A stretch of 64,000 bases of DNA. It comes from a virus. Location of the stretch: positions 1-64,000 of IMG/VR virus record IMGVR_UViG_3300031823_000008; one strand, given 5' to 3'. The position numbers were made by a program, and so were the translations under genes. A model generated the notes under the pieces. It ran no database searches. It was not told the DNA's origin and was given only the letters and a program-made list of their open reading frames with translations. This document shows positions 57,634 through 64,000 of the stretch, piece by piece (positions within the stretch are counted from its first letter, which is position 1; each line of letters begins with the position of its first letter).

Positions 57634-58522
57634 CCTGGATGGCGGCGGAGTCCGCGGCGCCCTGACCACCTGCTTCCTCGTCGAGCTGGAAAGGCGCACC
57701 GGCAAACTCTGCCGCGAGTACTTCGACCTGGTCGCCGGCACTTCCACGGGCGCTCTGATTGCCACGGCTATCGCTGCCGGCATTCCAGCGACCACCATCC
57801 TCGAAATCTATCAGCAGGACTGCCCGAAGCTGTTCCACCTCTCCACGGTCGAGTCCTGGGCGGAGCGCATCCTCAAGGGTTATGCCTATCACCCGGAAGC
57901 GGTTAAGCAGATCCTGGTGAACCGGCTGGGAGCCTCAGCATCCTGGAAGCTCAACGACTCGCCAGTCCGTCTCCTCCTCACCGCCAAAGGGATGAATGGC
58001 CACCCCTGGTATTTCGTGCGCGACAACCCGAAGAACGCCGGCACCACAGGCGGGCTCTCTCTTCTCGATTGCGCGATCGCCTCGGGAGCAGCTCCCACCT
58101 ATTTCGCGCCCTGGTATGTTTCGCCCGTCTCCATCCTGGTCGGCTGGTGCTTCGACGGAGGAACCGGCATCACCGGCAATCCAGTCCACCAGGCCGTCGT
58201 GGAAGCTTTCCGCTACGATGATTTCGACCCTGCGGATACGCGCGTCATCTCCCTAGGCACCGGCTTTGTTCCGGATCTCCAGACGAATCCGCCTGCAGGT
58301 CTGCTCGACACATTGACCTGGACCATCGACACTTTGCTCGACGCGCCCATCGATGAGCAGAGCAATCTCGTGAATCTCTACTACGCGGGCATCCTGCAGC
58401 GGTATAACTGGCAACTTCCCGCGGCGGTGGATATGGCGGACGCAGGTGCGATCCCCGGCCTTGTGGAGCTGGGCCAAAAGGTCGTGCCGGCGATGGACTG
58501 GGACGCCATTCTCAAGGATTAA
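57617..58522 (+). CDS. patatin-like phospholipase
   Basis: 301 residues. Oxyanion loop DGGGVRG (8-14), nucleophile elbow GTSTG (Ser43) and the catalytic Asp in FDGG near residue 180 make a complete Ser-Asp dyad. No signal peptide, so it acts inside the cell. Patatins hydrolyse membrane lipids; in bacteria they serve as CBASS effectors (CapV), and in a phage one might aid lysis or interfere with host signalling. It lies just before the lysis genes. Confidence 0.85.
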   Translation: MKRILSLDGGGVRGALTTCFLVELERRTGKLCREYFDLVAGTSTGALIATAIAAGIPATTILEIYQQDCPKLFHLSTVESWAERILKGYAYHPEAVKQILVNRLGASASWKLNDSPVRLLLTAKGMNGHPWYFVRDNPKNAGTTGGLSLLDCAIASGAAPTYFAPWYVSPVSILVGWCFDGGTGITGNPVHQAVVEAFRYDDFDPADTRVISLGTGFVPDLQTNPPAGLLDTLTWTIDTLLDAPIDEQSNLVNLYYAGILQRYNWQLPAAVDMADAGAIPGLVELGQKVVPAMDWDAILKD

Positions 58523-58773
58523 GCGGCCCGCTTCGCCGCGGCCCAGCGCCTCTTCTGCGCAAGGCTGATTGCCCGTCTGCCGGCGGCGGTCATTGTGCGA
58601 CGCTTAGGTCTGTTCACCGAGACGCTCGCAGGTCTACTGCCGGGCATCAGGGACGGCTCCAGCATTTCCCGAAGTTCTCGAATCTTCTGATCTATCTGGG
58701 ACTTTTGAAGTTCCATGCCCGCGATCGCCGCTCGCGCTATTGCGGGAGTGAGTTTGTTCGGCATGCCCGACAT
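58519..58773 (-). CDS. small basic DNA-binding-like protein
   Basis: 84 residues from an ATG at 58773 (others in frame at 58764 and TTG 58788). A helical middle (QKSQIDQKIRELREMLEP) is followed by a basic tail RPKRRTMTAAGRRAISLAQKRRW, a pattern common at the C-termini of small soil-bacterial DNA-binding proteins. It overlaps the end of the patatin gene by 4 bp in convergent orientation. Confidence 0.6.
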   Translation of the reverse strand: MSGMPNKLTPAIARAAIAGMELQKSQIDQKIRELREMLEPSLMPGSRPASVSVNRPKRRTMTAAGRRAISLAQKRRWAAAKRAA

Positions 58774-58799
58774 TCTGTCTCGCGACAAACAGGAAATAA

Positions 58800-59279
58800 A
58801 TGAAGACCTCTTCTGTCGGCATAGCCCTGATCTGCCATTTCGAAGGCTGCAAATTGACAGCCTACAAATGCCCGGCCGGCATCTGGACCGTCGGATACGG
58901 CCACACGGGAGCGGGCGTTACCTCCGGACTCACCATCACGCAGGACCGCGCCGAGCAGCTCCTGGCCGCGGATCTCCTGAACTTCGAGACCGGCGTTTAT
59001 GGAATGACGGGCAGCATCCTGCAGTGCCGCTTCGACGCGCTCGTGTCCTTCAGCTATAACCTCGGCCTCCACACGCTCGAGGGCTCGACCCTCCTGAGGA
59101 AATTCAGACTGGGCGACATTGCGGGCGCAAGCGCAGAGTTCCCCCGATGGTGCCATGTCGGCGGCGCCGGGGTGGTCCTCGAGGGCCTGGTGAGACGGCG
59201 CGCCGCGGAGCGAGTGCTCTTCGATGCCGGCGACTGGATGTCGGCCGTTCAGCCGATTCAACCGAAGCTCGCAGCTTGA
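58800..59279 (+). CDS. endolysin, T4-lysozyme family (GH24)
   Basis: 159 residues. The catalytic spacing E-8-C-5-T fits the family exactly: Glu15, Cys24, Thr30 within FEGCKLTAYKCPAGIWTVGYGHT; Cys in place of Asp is an accepted variant in phage R21-type enzymes. Muramidase activity on peptidoglycan is expected. The N-terminus is not a signal-arrest-release segment, so a holin is needed for release. Confidence 0.88.
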   Translation: MKTSSVGIALICHFEGCKLTAYKCPAGIWTVGYGHTGAGVTSGLTITQDRAEQLLAADLLNFETGVYGMTGSILQCRFDALVSFSYNLGLHTLEGSTLLRKFRLGDIAGASAEFPRWCHVGGAGVVLEGLVRRRAAERVLFDAGDWMSAVQPIQPKLAA

Positions 59280-59290
59280 TATAAGGGACC

Positions 59291-59392
59291 ATGCGCATCG
59301 TGCGCTCGATTCTCTGGATCGCTCTGACCATCGTAGTGATGGCCGCGTTCTTCTATTTGCAGATCCGGATCCTGCTGATTGGTCACAAATGA
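59291..59392 (+). CDS. 33-residue membrane peptide next to the endolysin
   Basis: The ATG at 59291 follows AAGGGACC. One hydrophobic helix (ILWIALTIVVMAAFFYLQIRILL) with a basic start. It overlaps the recombinase start (ATGA). Because it directly follows the endolysin it may be a small holin/pinholin or spanin-like component, but this is an inference. Confidence 0.58.
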   Translation: MRIVRSILWIALTIVVMAAFFYLQIRILLIGHK

Positions 59393-60012
59393 GAATAGCC
59401 ATCTACGCTCGCGTCAGTACTTCTGATCAATCGTGCCAAATGCAGTTGAGCGAGCTCCGATCCTACGCGCAACGCATGGGCTGGGAACCTCCAGTTGAAT
59501 ACGTGGAGACTGCCAGCGGCAAGGCCTTGAGCAAACGTCCGGTTCTGGCGAAGCTCCTGGCCGATGCGCGGCTGCGCAGGTTCGACGTGCTGCTGGTCTG
59601 GAAGCTGGACCGCTTCGGCCGAAGTCTCAAACACATCTGCGAGAATATCGAAACCCTGGACGCTTCCGGAGTCCGCTTCCTATGCCCCTCTCAGGGAATC
59701 GACACCGACAACCGCTCGCCGATGGGCAAGTTCTTCGTTCAGATTCTGGGCGCCTTCGCGGAGCTCGAGCGGGAAATCATCAAAGAGCGGACGATGACGG
59801 GCAAAGCGGAATACAACAAGGCCTTCGACCGCGGCGACATCGGCAAGGTGCGGAACTCGAGGAGCGGGAAGAATCTGCCCAGCCACCGGCCGAAGAAAGT
59901 CTTCCGTCGCGACCTGGCGAAGGAGCTCCGCGAGAGCGGGATGAGCTGGCGCGCCATCGGAAAGCAGCTCGGCGTTCCCCAATCCACGATTCGCCTGGCA
60001 CTGTCGATTTAG
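59389..60012 (+). CDS. serine recombinase (resolvase/invertase family)
   Basis: 207 residues from the ATG at 59389. The catalytic start IYARVSTSDQS holds the nucleophile Ser10; VWKLDRFGRS and AELEREIIKERT are the conserved catalytic and dimer-helix motifs; the C-terminus SWRAIGKQLGVPQSTIRLAL is the Hin-like helix-turn-helix. Small enzymes of this type invert or resolve DNA segments. It lies between lysis and packaging genes and is the genome's second site-specific recombinase. Confidence 0.88.
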   Translation: MRIAIYARVSTSDQSCQMQLSELRSYAQRMGWEPPVEYVETASGKALSKRPVLAKLLADARLRRFDVLLVWKLDRFGRSLKHICENIETLDASGVRFLCPSQGIDTDNRSPMGKFFVQILGAFAELEREIIKERTMTGKAEYNKAFDRGDIGKVRNSRSGKNLPSHRPKKVFRRDLAKELRESGMSWRAIGKQLGVPQSTIRLALSI

Positions 60013-60013
60013 G

Positions 60014-60118
60014 TGTGCAGAAAGCCGTTCGAGCGTTTCCCCCGGACCGCGTTGCAAACAGGCATTCACCCGGGCGATTTCGGTAGGGCGAAAAGCTGAA
60101 ACTTCCTGCACATTTTTT
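60014..60118 (+). other. long-range inverted repeat before terminase (structured RNA, terminator or packaging site)
   Basis: TGTGCAGAAAG (60014-60024) pairs at 10 of 11 positions with CTTCCTGCACA (60102-60112), immediately followed by six T. The enclosed 77 nt are GC-rich with further short complementarities. It could end transcription of the lysis unit, form a structured RNA, or be part of the packaging site next to the small terminase gene. Confidence 0.4.
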
Positions 60119-60187
60119 GCATTAAAAGCAACGAGTTACCGGCACTCCGGCCCTCGTTTCCCTTCGGCGCGCCCCCAATGAAACCCA

Positions 60188-60754
60188 ATGTCCCTCGCGC
60201 GCGCGAACCGCGCATCTTTTATGACCCGCCGCTTTGGCCCCAAGATTACCGCGTTTTTGAAAGCCATCCGCGCCTGCCCCTCCGTCGCGCGCGCTGCTCG
60301 AGCTGCGAAAATCAATCCCAGTTCCCACTATGAAAAGCTGAAAACCTCGCTCGAGTACCGCGCCGCTTTCGATGCCTGCTTTGAAATTGGCTGCGACGCG
60401 CTCTCGGACGTCGCCGTGGAACGCGCGCAGATCGGCTGGGAAGAGCCCGTCATCTACAAAGGCCAGCTGTCCTATCCCGAAGTCTGGAATGACGAACTGG
60501 GCGAGATGGTGCCAGACCGGACCCAGGAGCCGTTCAGCGTCCGCAAGATCGATAACCAGCTTCTGCAGTTCGTCCTGAAGAATCGGCACCCGGATTACCG
60601 CGAGAACAAGGAAGCGGAGAAGCCGCAAACGGCCGAAAAGGTCATCTACCAATGGGTACCGAGATCAGACGCAGAATCGAGTATCAACCCCTCTTCAGCC
60701 AGGCCCGATTCCACGACAGCACCGCCCGATTCAAAGGATTCTCCGGACCCGTAG
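60188..60754 (+). CDS. terminase small subunit
   Basis: 188 residues. An N-terminal helix-turn-helix-like part (ITAFLKAIRACPSVARAARAAKINPSSHYEKLKTS) resembles small terminase DNA-binding domains, and the remainder matches TerS proteins with EPFSVRKIDNQLLQFVLKNRHPDYREN. It overlaps the large subunit gene by 103 bp, unusually long. It recognises the packaging site. The start is 60188, with 60221 as an alternative. Confidence 0.8.
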   Translation: MSLARANRASFMTRRFGPKITAFLKAIRACPSVARAARAAKINPSSHYEKLKTSLEYRAAFDACFEIGCDALSDVAVERAQIGWEEPVIYKGQLSYPEVWNDELGEMVPDRTQEPFSVRKIDNQLLQFVLKNRHPDYRENKEAEKPQTAEKVIYQWVPRSDAESSINPSSARPDSTTAPPDSKDSPDP

Positions 60755-62001
60755 GCAGCGGTAAGTCCATGGCGCTGGTGCAGGAGGCCATCCGGCTCTC
60801 GGTGGTCAATGGCGGCCTTCTGGGCCTGATCGGCGCACCCACCTATGCGATGCTCCGCGACGTCACCCAGCGCGCGTTCTTCGAGGAATTGGAACGAAGC
60901 TTCATCCCGTTCGTGTTCAAGAAGCAGGAGAACCTCCTGACCTTGACCGATATGGGAAGCGAAATCATCTTTCGATCGCTGGACAATCCCGACAGGCTCC
61001 GAGGAACCAATCTCGCCTGGATGGGGATCGATGAGCTGACATATTGCCAGGAGAAAGCATGGCTTCGCCTGCAGGCGCGCCTTCGTCACCCACTCGCAAC
61101 CGAATTGTGTGGCTTCGGCGTCTGGACCCCCAACGGATTCGATTGGGTCTACGACCGGTTCATCGGCCCTGAGGCACTCTCGGGATACGAAGCGATCCTC
61201 GCCAAACCATATGAGAATCGCTACCTCCCCGGCGATTTCTATGAAACGCTGAAGCACTCATACGACGAGAAGTTCGCCAACCAGGAGGTTCTCGGGCAGT
61301 ACCTGAATCTTCTCAGCGGCCAGGTTTATTACGGTTTCGATCGTTCGGCGAACATCAAGCCGACGAACTACCTCTCGCGCCTGCAACTCTGCTGGAGCCT
61401 CGATTTCAATGTCAACCCGATGGCGAGTGTAATCTGCCAAACCGAAGATACGACCACGCGCGAAATGGCCATGATGGGACGGCGCTCCTCGATGGTCCAC
61501 GTCCTCGACGAGATCGTCCTGCCGAATTCCAATACCCAGGAAGCCTGCGAGGAATTCCAGCGCAGGACGGCGCCGTGGATCGCCCGACAGGGGCAGATTT
61601 CGGTGAAACTGTACGGTGATGCCGCCGGCGGCGCGCGATCGACCGCTGGCAAGAGCGACTACCAGATCATCCGCGAATTCTTCCGCCGCGCCCCGGAATA
61701 TCAGGTCAGCTATCACGTTCCGCTGGCGAATCCCGCGGTGCGCGATCGCGTCAACGCGGTAAACGCCAAGCTGAAGAACGCCTCGGGGCAGATTGGCCTT
61801 CTGGTGGATCCGCGGTGTAAGCGCCTGGTGAAGGATCTGGAGCAGGTGGCCTGGAAAGCGGACTCCAACGGCAACATGACGGGTGACATCGATAAGAGCA
61901 ATTCGGAGCTGACGCACATTTCGGATGCTCTGGGGTACCTGGTCGAAGCGGAGTACGGGCTGAAGCAGAGCGGCGGACCGCGGAGCGCGCTGGTGATTTA
62001 G
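60652..62001 (+). CDS. terminase large subunit
   Basis: 449 residues. The ATPase domain shows Walker A GPVGSGKSM (residues 32-40), Walker B LAWMGIDELTY, and the C-terminal RNase H-like nuclease has LDFNVNP and YGDAAGG as metal-binding Asp sites. It drives DNA packaging through the portal. It follows the small subunit, and its stop overlaps a convergent gene. Confidence 0.92.
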   Translation: MGTEIRRRIEYQPLFSQARFHDSTARFKGFSGPVGSGKSMALVQEAIRLSVVNGGLLGLIGAPTYAMLRDVTQRAFFEELERSFIPFVFKKQENLLTLTDMGSEIIFRSLDNPDRLRGTNLAWMGIDELTYCQEKAWLRLQARLRHPLATELCGFGVWTPNGFDWVYDRFIGPEALSGYEAILAKPYENRYLPGDFYETLKHSYDEKFANQEVLGQYLNLLSGQVYYGFDRSANIKPTNYLSRLQLCWSLDFNVNPMASVICQTEDTTTREMAMMGRRSSMVHVLDEIVLPNSNTQEACEEFQRRTAPWIARQGQISVKLYGDAAGGARSTAGKSDYQIIREFFRRAPEYQVSYHVPLANPAVRDRVNAVNAKLKNASGQIGLLVDPRCKRLVKDLEQVAWKADSNGNMTGDIDKSNSELTHISDALGYLVEAEYGLKQSGGPRSALVI

Positions 62002-62372
62002 GCCGGAAGTCCTTGCTTCTCGGGGATTACTACAACAGGCGTCTGAAACAGGTTTCCCACCACTACGCAGTGCGCGCACGTCATCCACAAATAGGAATCC
62101 ATGTGGCATGGGCCCGACGAATGTCGCCCGAACATGAAGGCCCCATTGTGAAAGCCCACCTGACAGATTGGCAAGTCTCCGCCGATCATTTCCCGCCACG
62201 CGTCATCTATCGAGATCAGGTCGCCTTCGTAAATCTCGATGCCGTTCCTGTCCACGAGTCCGGTGAATTGCATCCTCGGCATCCCGGAATCGATTATTGG
62301 AAGGTGCACCGGCTGGACCATCTCGCGTCCATCCCAAATGCGGAATTTGACGGGCCTGTTCATTTCGGTCAT
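61998..62372 (-). CDS. YopX-family protein
   Basis: 124 residues. The pattern KFRIWDGREMVQP, MQFTGLVDRNGIEIYEGDLISID and VGFHNGAFMF is that of YopX proteins found in many phages, of unknown biochemical function. It converges on the terminase gene with a 4-bp overlap and follows the 62369 gene by overlap (ATGA). Confidence 0.82.
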   Translation of the reverse strand: MTEMNRPVKFRIWDGREMVQPVHLPIIDSGMPRMQFTGLVDRNGIEIYEGDLISIDDAWREMIGGDLPICQVGFHNGAFMFGRHSSGPCHMDSYLWMTCAHCVVVGNLFQTPVVVIPEKQGLPA

Positions 62373-62638
62373 TCCGAGACTACTTTATAGAAGCGAAGAT
62401 CAAACTCACGGCACAGATGGCCCAAACCGAGGTAGCGAAGCTGCTGCGCTTCCCATTCCTCGCGGGTCGCGCGACCGATTACGGCCATCGGACCGGATAG
62501 CCTTTCGCCGTCGACGTTGTTTCCATTGGTCGACTGGATAATTCCCGGCGGTTCCGGATCCTCCGCGTTCACACAGACTATCAGGAAGCCCTTCTCGTCG
62601 AGGATGCGTTGCGCCTGCGTTCGTGAGCTTTCCATCAT
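62369..62638 (-). CDS. hypothetical protein
   Basis: 89 residues, starting with two consecutive ATG codons (62638, 62635). Alpha-beta pattern (KGFLIVCVNAEDPEPP, MAVIGRATREEWEAQQLRYL). Upstream partner of the YopX gene in a two-gene reverse unit. No family was recognised. Confidence 0.65.
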   Translation of the reverse strand: MMESSRTQAQRILDEKGFLIVCVNAEDPEPPGIIQSTNGNNVDGERLSGPMAVIGRATREEWEAQQLRYLGLGHLCREFDLRFYKVVSE

Positions 62639-62649
62639 TCGATTCCATT

Positions 62650-62820
62650 ATGATCCTCGACTCCCAGGGAACGCCGCTCAGACGGGCAGCCGGATTCATC
62701 GCGCGGTGGGAGCCCGTAAGCAGAATTCTCCCTGCGATTGATGCTTTGGCAGTAGTGGGTTCCGAAGCGAAAAAGGAAGAGGAAGAAGAGGAATCTGACG
62801 CCGCGCCTGCACGCCCGTGA
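62650..62820 (+). CDS. small phage protein of the packaging-portal region
   Basis: 56 residues from the ATG at 62650. MILDSQGTPLRRAAGFIARWEP resembles short proteins encoded before phage portal genes. The rest is acidic (KKEEEEEESDAAP). No ribosome binding site was seen and it is only 11 bp from a divergent start, so expression is uncertain. Confidence 0.42.
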   Translation: MILDSQGTPLRRAAGFIARWEPVSRILPAIDALAVVGSEAKKEEEEEESDAAPARP

Positions 62821-62833
62821 GACGCGGCGCGGG

Positions 62834-62920
62834 CTACTTCGCCTTTCGCGAAGCAGTCTTTTTCGTCGCCTTGGCCGTCGTGGAAGCTTTCGCGGCGGGC
62901 TTTGCAGCTTTCTTTGGCAT
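62834..62920 (-). CDS. 28-residue Lys/Ala peptide (histone-H1-tail-like)
   Basis: From the ATG at 62920, supported by AAGGAG on the reverse strand. MPKKAAKPAAKASTTAKATKK then ASRKAK is the composition of histone H1-like C-terminal tails. A tiny basic peptide could bind DNA. Too short for family assignment. Confidence 0.5.
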   Translation of the reverse strand: MPKKAAKPAAKASTTAKATKKTASRKAK

Positions 62921-62983
62921 TAAGGTGATTCTCCTTTCCTCCGAATGTAGCGCATCATAGTTCCAGGGAGTTAATAAAATCGC

Positions 62984-63307
62984 ATGGGCATGGTTACGCA
63001 GATTCTCACCTTCGGGGCGAGCGCAGTGCAGTTCCCTGTGCCAAACGACATCCCGACGGTGCACACCGTTTCGGCCGAGCCCCTCCGAACGAACACGCAT
63101 CCGTGCTGGATCGGAACTTCAGCCGTGACGAACGATGGCAGCGGTACGGGAGTGATGACGCAGCTCGCCACGCCTCCCGCAGCGACTGTGCCCGTGGACC
63201 GCTGGAGCTATCAGCCCTCGACGGATGGAAATCGCGTGGATCCTACCGGATTCTGGGCGCACGGGACCTCGGGAGAGAAGCTCATCGTGAGCTACCTAAA
63301 GGTATGA
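62984..63307 (+). CDS. probable small virion/decoration protein
   Basis: 107 residues from ATG 62984, beta-rich (LTFGASAVQFPVPNDIP, GTSGEKLIVSYLKV). Short beta proteins of this type near the portal are often virion decoration or head components; no family was recognised. Overlaps the next gene (ATGA). Confidence 0.6.
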   Translation: MGMVTQILTFGASAVQFPVPNDIPTVHTVSAEPLRTNTHPCWIGTSAVTNDGSGTGVMTQLATPPAATVPVDRWSYQPSTDGNRVDPTGFWAHGTSGEKLIVSYLKV

Positions 63308-63438
63308 CCGAGATGCACGTCACCGAAGCCCGTGACAGGCACCCACGATTCACCAAAGTGGTCATCTCCGTCATGGTCGCGTCCTACCTCGCCCTGTTCA
63401 TCAACATTCTCGTTTCAATGCCCGGTTGCACCAAATGA
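63304..63438 (+). CDS. 44-residue membrane protein
   Basis: From the ATG at 63304 (ATGA overlap). A polar N-terminus (HVTEARDRHPRF) precedes a membrane helix (VVISVMVASYLALFINILV). Its stop overlaps the portal start (ATGA). Packing between two genes supports it; function unknown. Confidence 0.6.
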   Translation: MTEMHVTEARDRHPRFTKVVISVMVASYLALFINILVSMPGCTK

Positions 63439-64000
63439 CCTTCCCTCCCTCCCTCTCCATCAAAGACCTCAAAACCACCGCCTCGGACTATAACCAATAT
63501 GCCGAGACGTACCGCACCGTTTCCGACCTTTACCAGGGCGGCAGCGTACTGCGGGACAAGGTGATCAAGAGCGGCTACTACCTCCTGCAGAAGCCCAAGG
63601 AAGTCAGCGAAGTGTTCCGCACGCGCCAGCAGCGCTTCACCTACACAAACCTCCTCTCGAACATCGTAGGCTGGTTCGGCGCCGCGCTCTTCAAGGTGCC
63701 CGCGCAGATCGTGAAAACCACGGAGAATGCGCAGCCGGGAACCGTCCCGAAGATCCCCTCCGACGCGACGACTTTCTGCGAGGCCCTCGAAAAGGACTGC
63801 GATCGCGCCGGAACCTCCTTCGTCGACTTCTGGCGGAAGCCGTTCGAATCGCTGATCCTGAACCGCGCCGCCTATGTCCTGATCGATCTTCCGTCGCCCG
63901 ATGATGGCGATGCGCCCGCCCTTTCGCTCGGGGAACAGCAGCAGAGCGGCGCCCTCGATCCGTTCCTGGTGCTCTATACGCCTGCTCAGGTGATCAATTG
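63435..64000 (+). CDS. portal protein, N-terminal part (continues beyond window)
   Basis: 188 residues are visible. DLYQGGSVLRDKVIKSGYYLLQKPKEVSEVFRTRQQRFTYTNLLSNIVGWFGAALFKVP fits the N-terminal part of DUF4055-like phage portal proteins, which form the dodecameric DNA gate. Gene order after terminase supports this. The gene is cut by the right edge; the window's left edge starts in the gene that would be expected soon after it. Confidence 0.75.
   Translation, partial: MTFPPSLSIKDLKTTASDYNQYAETYRTVSDLYQGGSVLRDKVIKSGYYLLQKPKEVSEVFRTRQQRFTYTNLLSNIVGWFGAALFKVPAQIVKTTENAQPGTVPKIPSDATTFCEALEKDCDRAGTSFVDFWRKPFESLILNRAAYVLIDLPSPDDGDAPALSLGEQQQSGALDPFLVLYTPAQVIN

Noticed and set aside
1-64000. tRNA or rRNA genes
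   Set aside because: No cloverleaf with T-loop GTTCRANNC plus acceptor pairing was recognised in the intergenic stretches; a tRNAscan run would settle this.

Overview
This window is almost entirely one bacteriophage genome, most likely a temperate siphovirus (long non-contractile tail). It has a P22/HK97-type coat protein, head morphogenesis and connector genes, a tail tube protein, a frameshifted tail chaperone pair, a 982-residue tape measure, a large tail hub and several tail fibre/spike proteins. It also has an endolysin, terminase subunits and the start of a portal gene. A tyrosine integrase and a divergent helix-turn-helix regulator point to lysogeny. The sequence is GC-rich. Several proteins carry signal peptides ending A-x-A/AQ, and there are KGG-type and RRxM..ARxR-type small basic proteins; this suggests a soil Acidobacteriota host (Solibacter/Bryobacter-like), which is an inference from sequence style only. 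The left edge opens inside a gene that ends just before the coat gene and the right edge closes inside the portal gene, so the window may be a nearly complete, circularly permuted genome with only part of the portal and scaffold region missing.

Layout: 1-5.5 kb head genes; 5.5-6.2 kb three small reverse-strand genes; 6.3-20 kb connector, tail terminator, tail tube, chaperones, tape measure and tail tip; 20-34.7 kb fibres and spikes, four of them in a row with Sec signal peptides; 34.6-39.4 kb a reverse-strand early operon with a replication-like protein that contains iteron-like repeats; 39.4-42.7 kb integrase and regulator; 42.7-46.9 kb a reverse-strand early operon (RecB/Cas4-type nuclease, partner protein, HNH protein and a chain of tiny overlapping genes) driven by a strong promoter whose spacer is a perfect palindrome; 47-55.9 kb forward-strand accessory genes and repeat elements; 56-58.5 kb a secreted glycoside-hydrolase-like protein and a patatin lipase; 58.8-60 kb endolysin and a serine recombinase; 60.2-62 kb terminase; 62-64 kb small genes and the portal.

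The most interesting parts are: (1) a family of about 100-nt two-hairpin elements (49785, 50012, 53253, 55090, 55850) that lie as inverted pairs around small cargo genes, where the only differences between two near-identical copies are compensatory base-pair changes in a hairpin, and where one pair is bounded by a 25-bp direct repeat that splits a gene from its operon; (2) a candidate Acb2/Tad1-type cyclic-nucleotide sponge (anti-CBASS/anti-Thoeris) whose last 12 codons recur, recoded at 10 of 12 codons, at the end of an adjacent HNH endonuclease; (3) a textbook -1 frameshift signal joining the tail chaperone genes; (4) a row of exported beta-helix and lectin-like spike proteins; (5) a receiver protein lacking its phosphoacceptor next to a stand-alone LuxR helix-turn-helix.

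No CRISPR array, rRNA or tRNA gene was recognised. Functions are assigned from motifs read by eye; no database search was possible.
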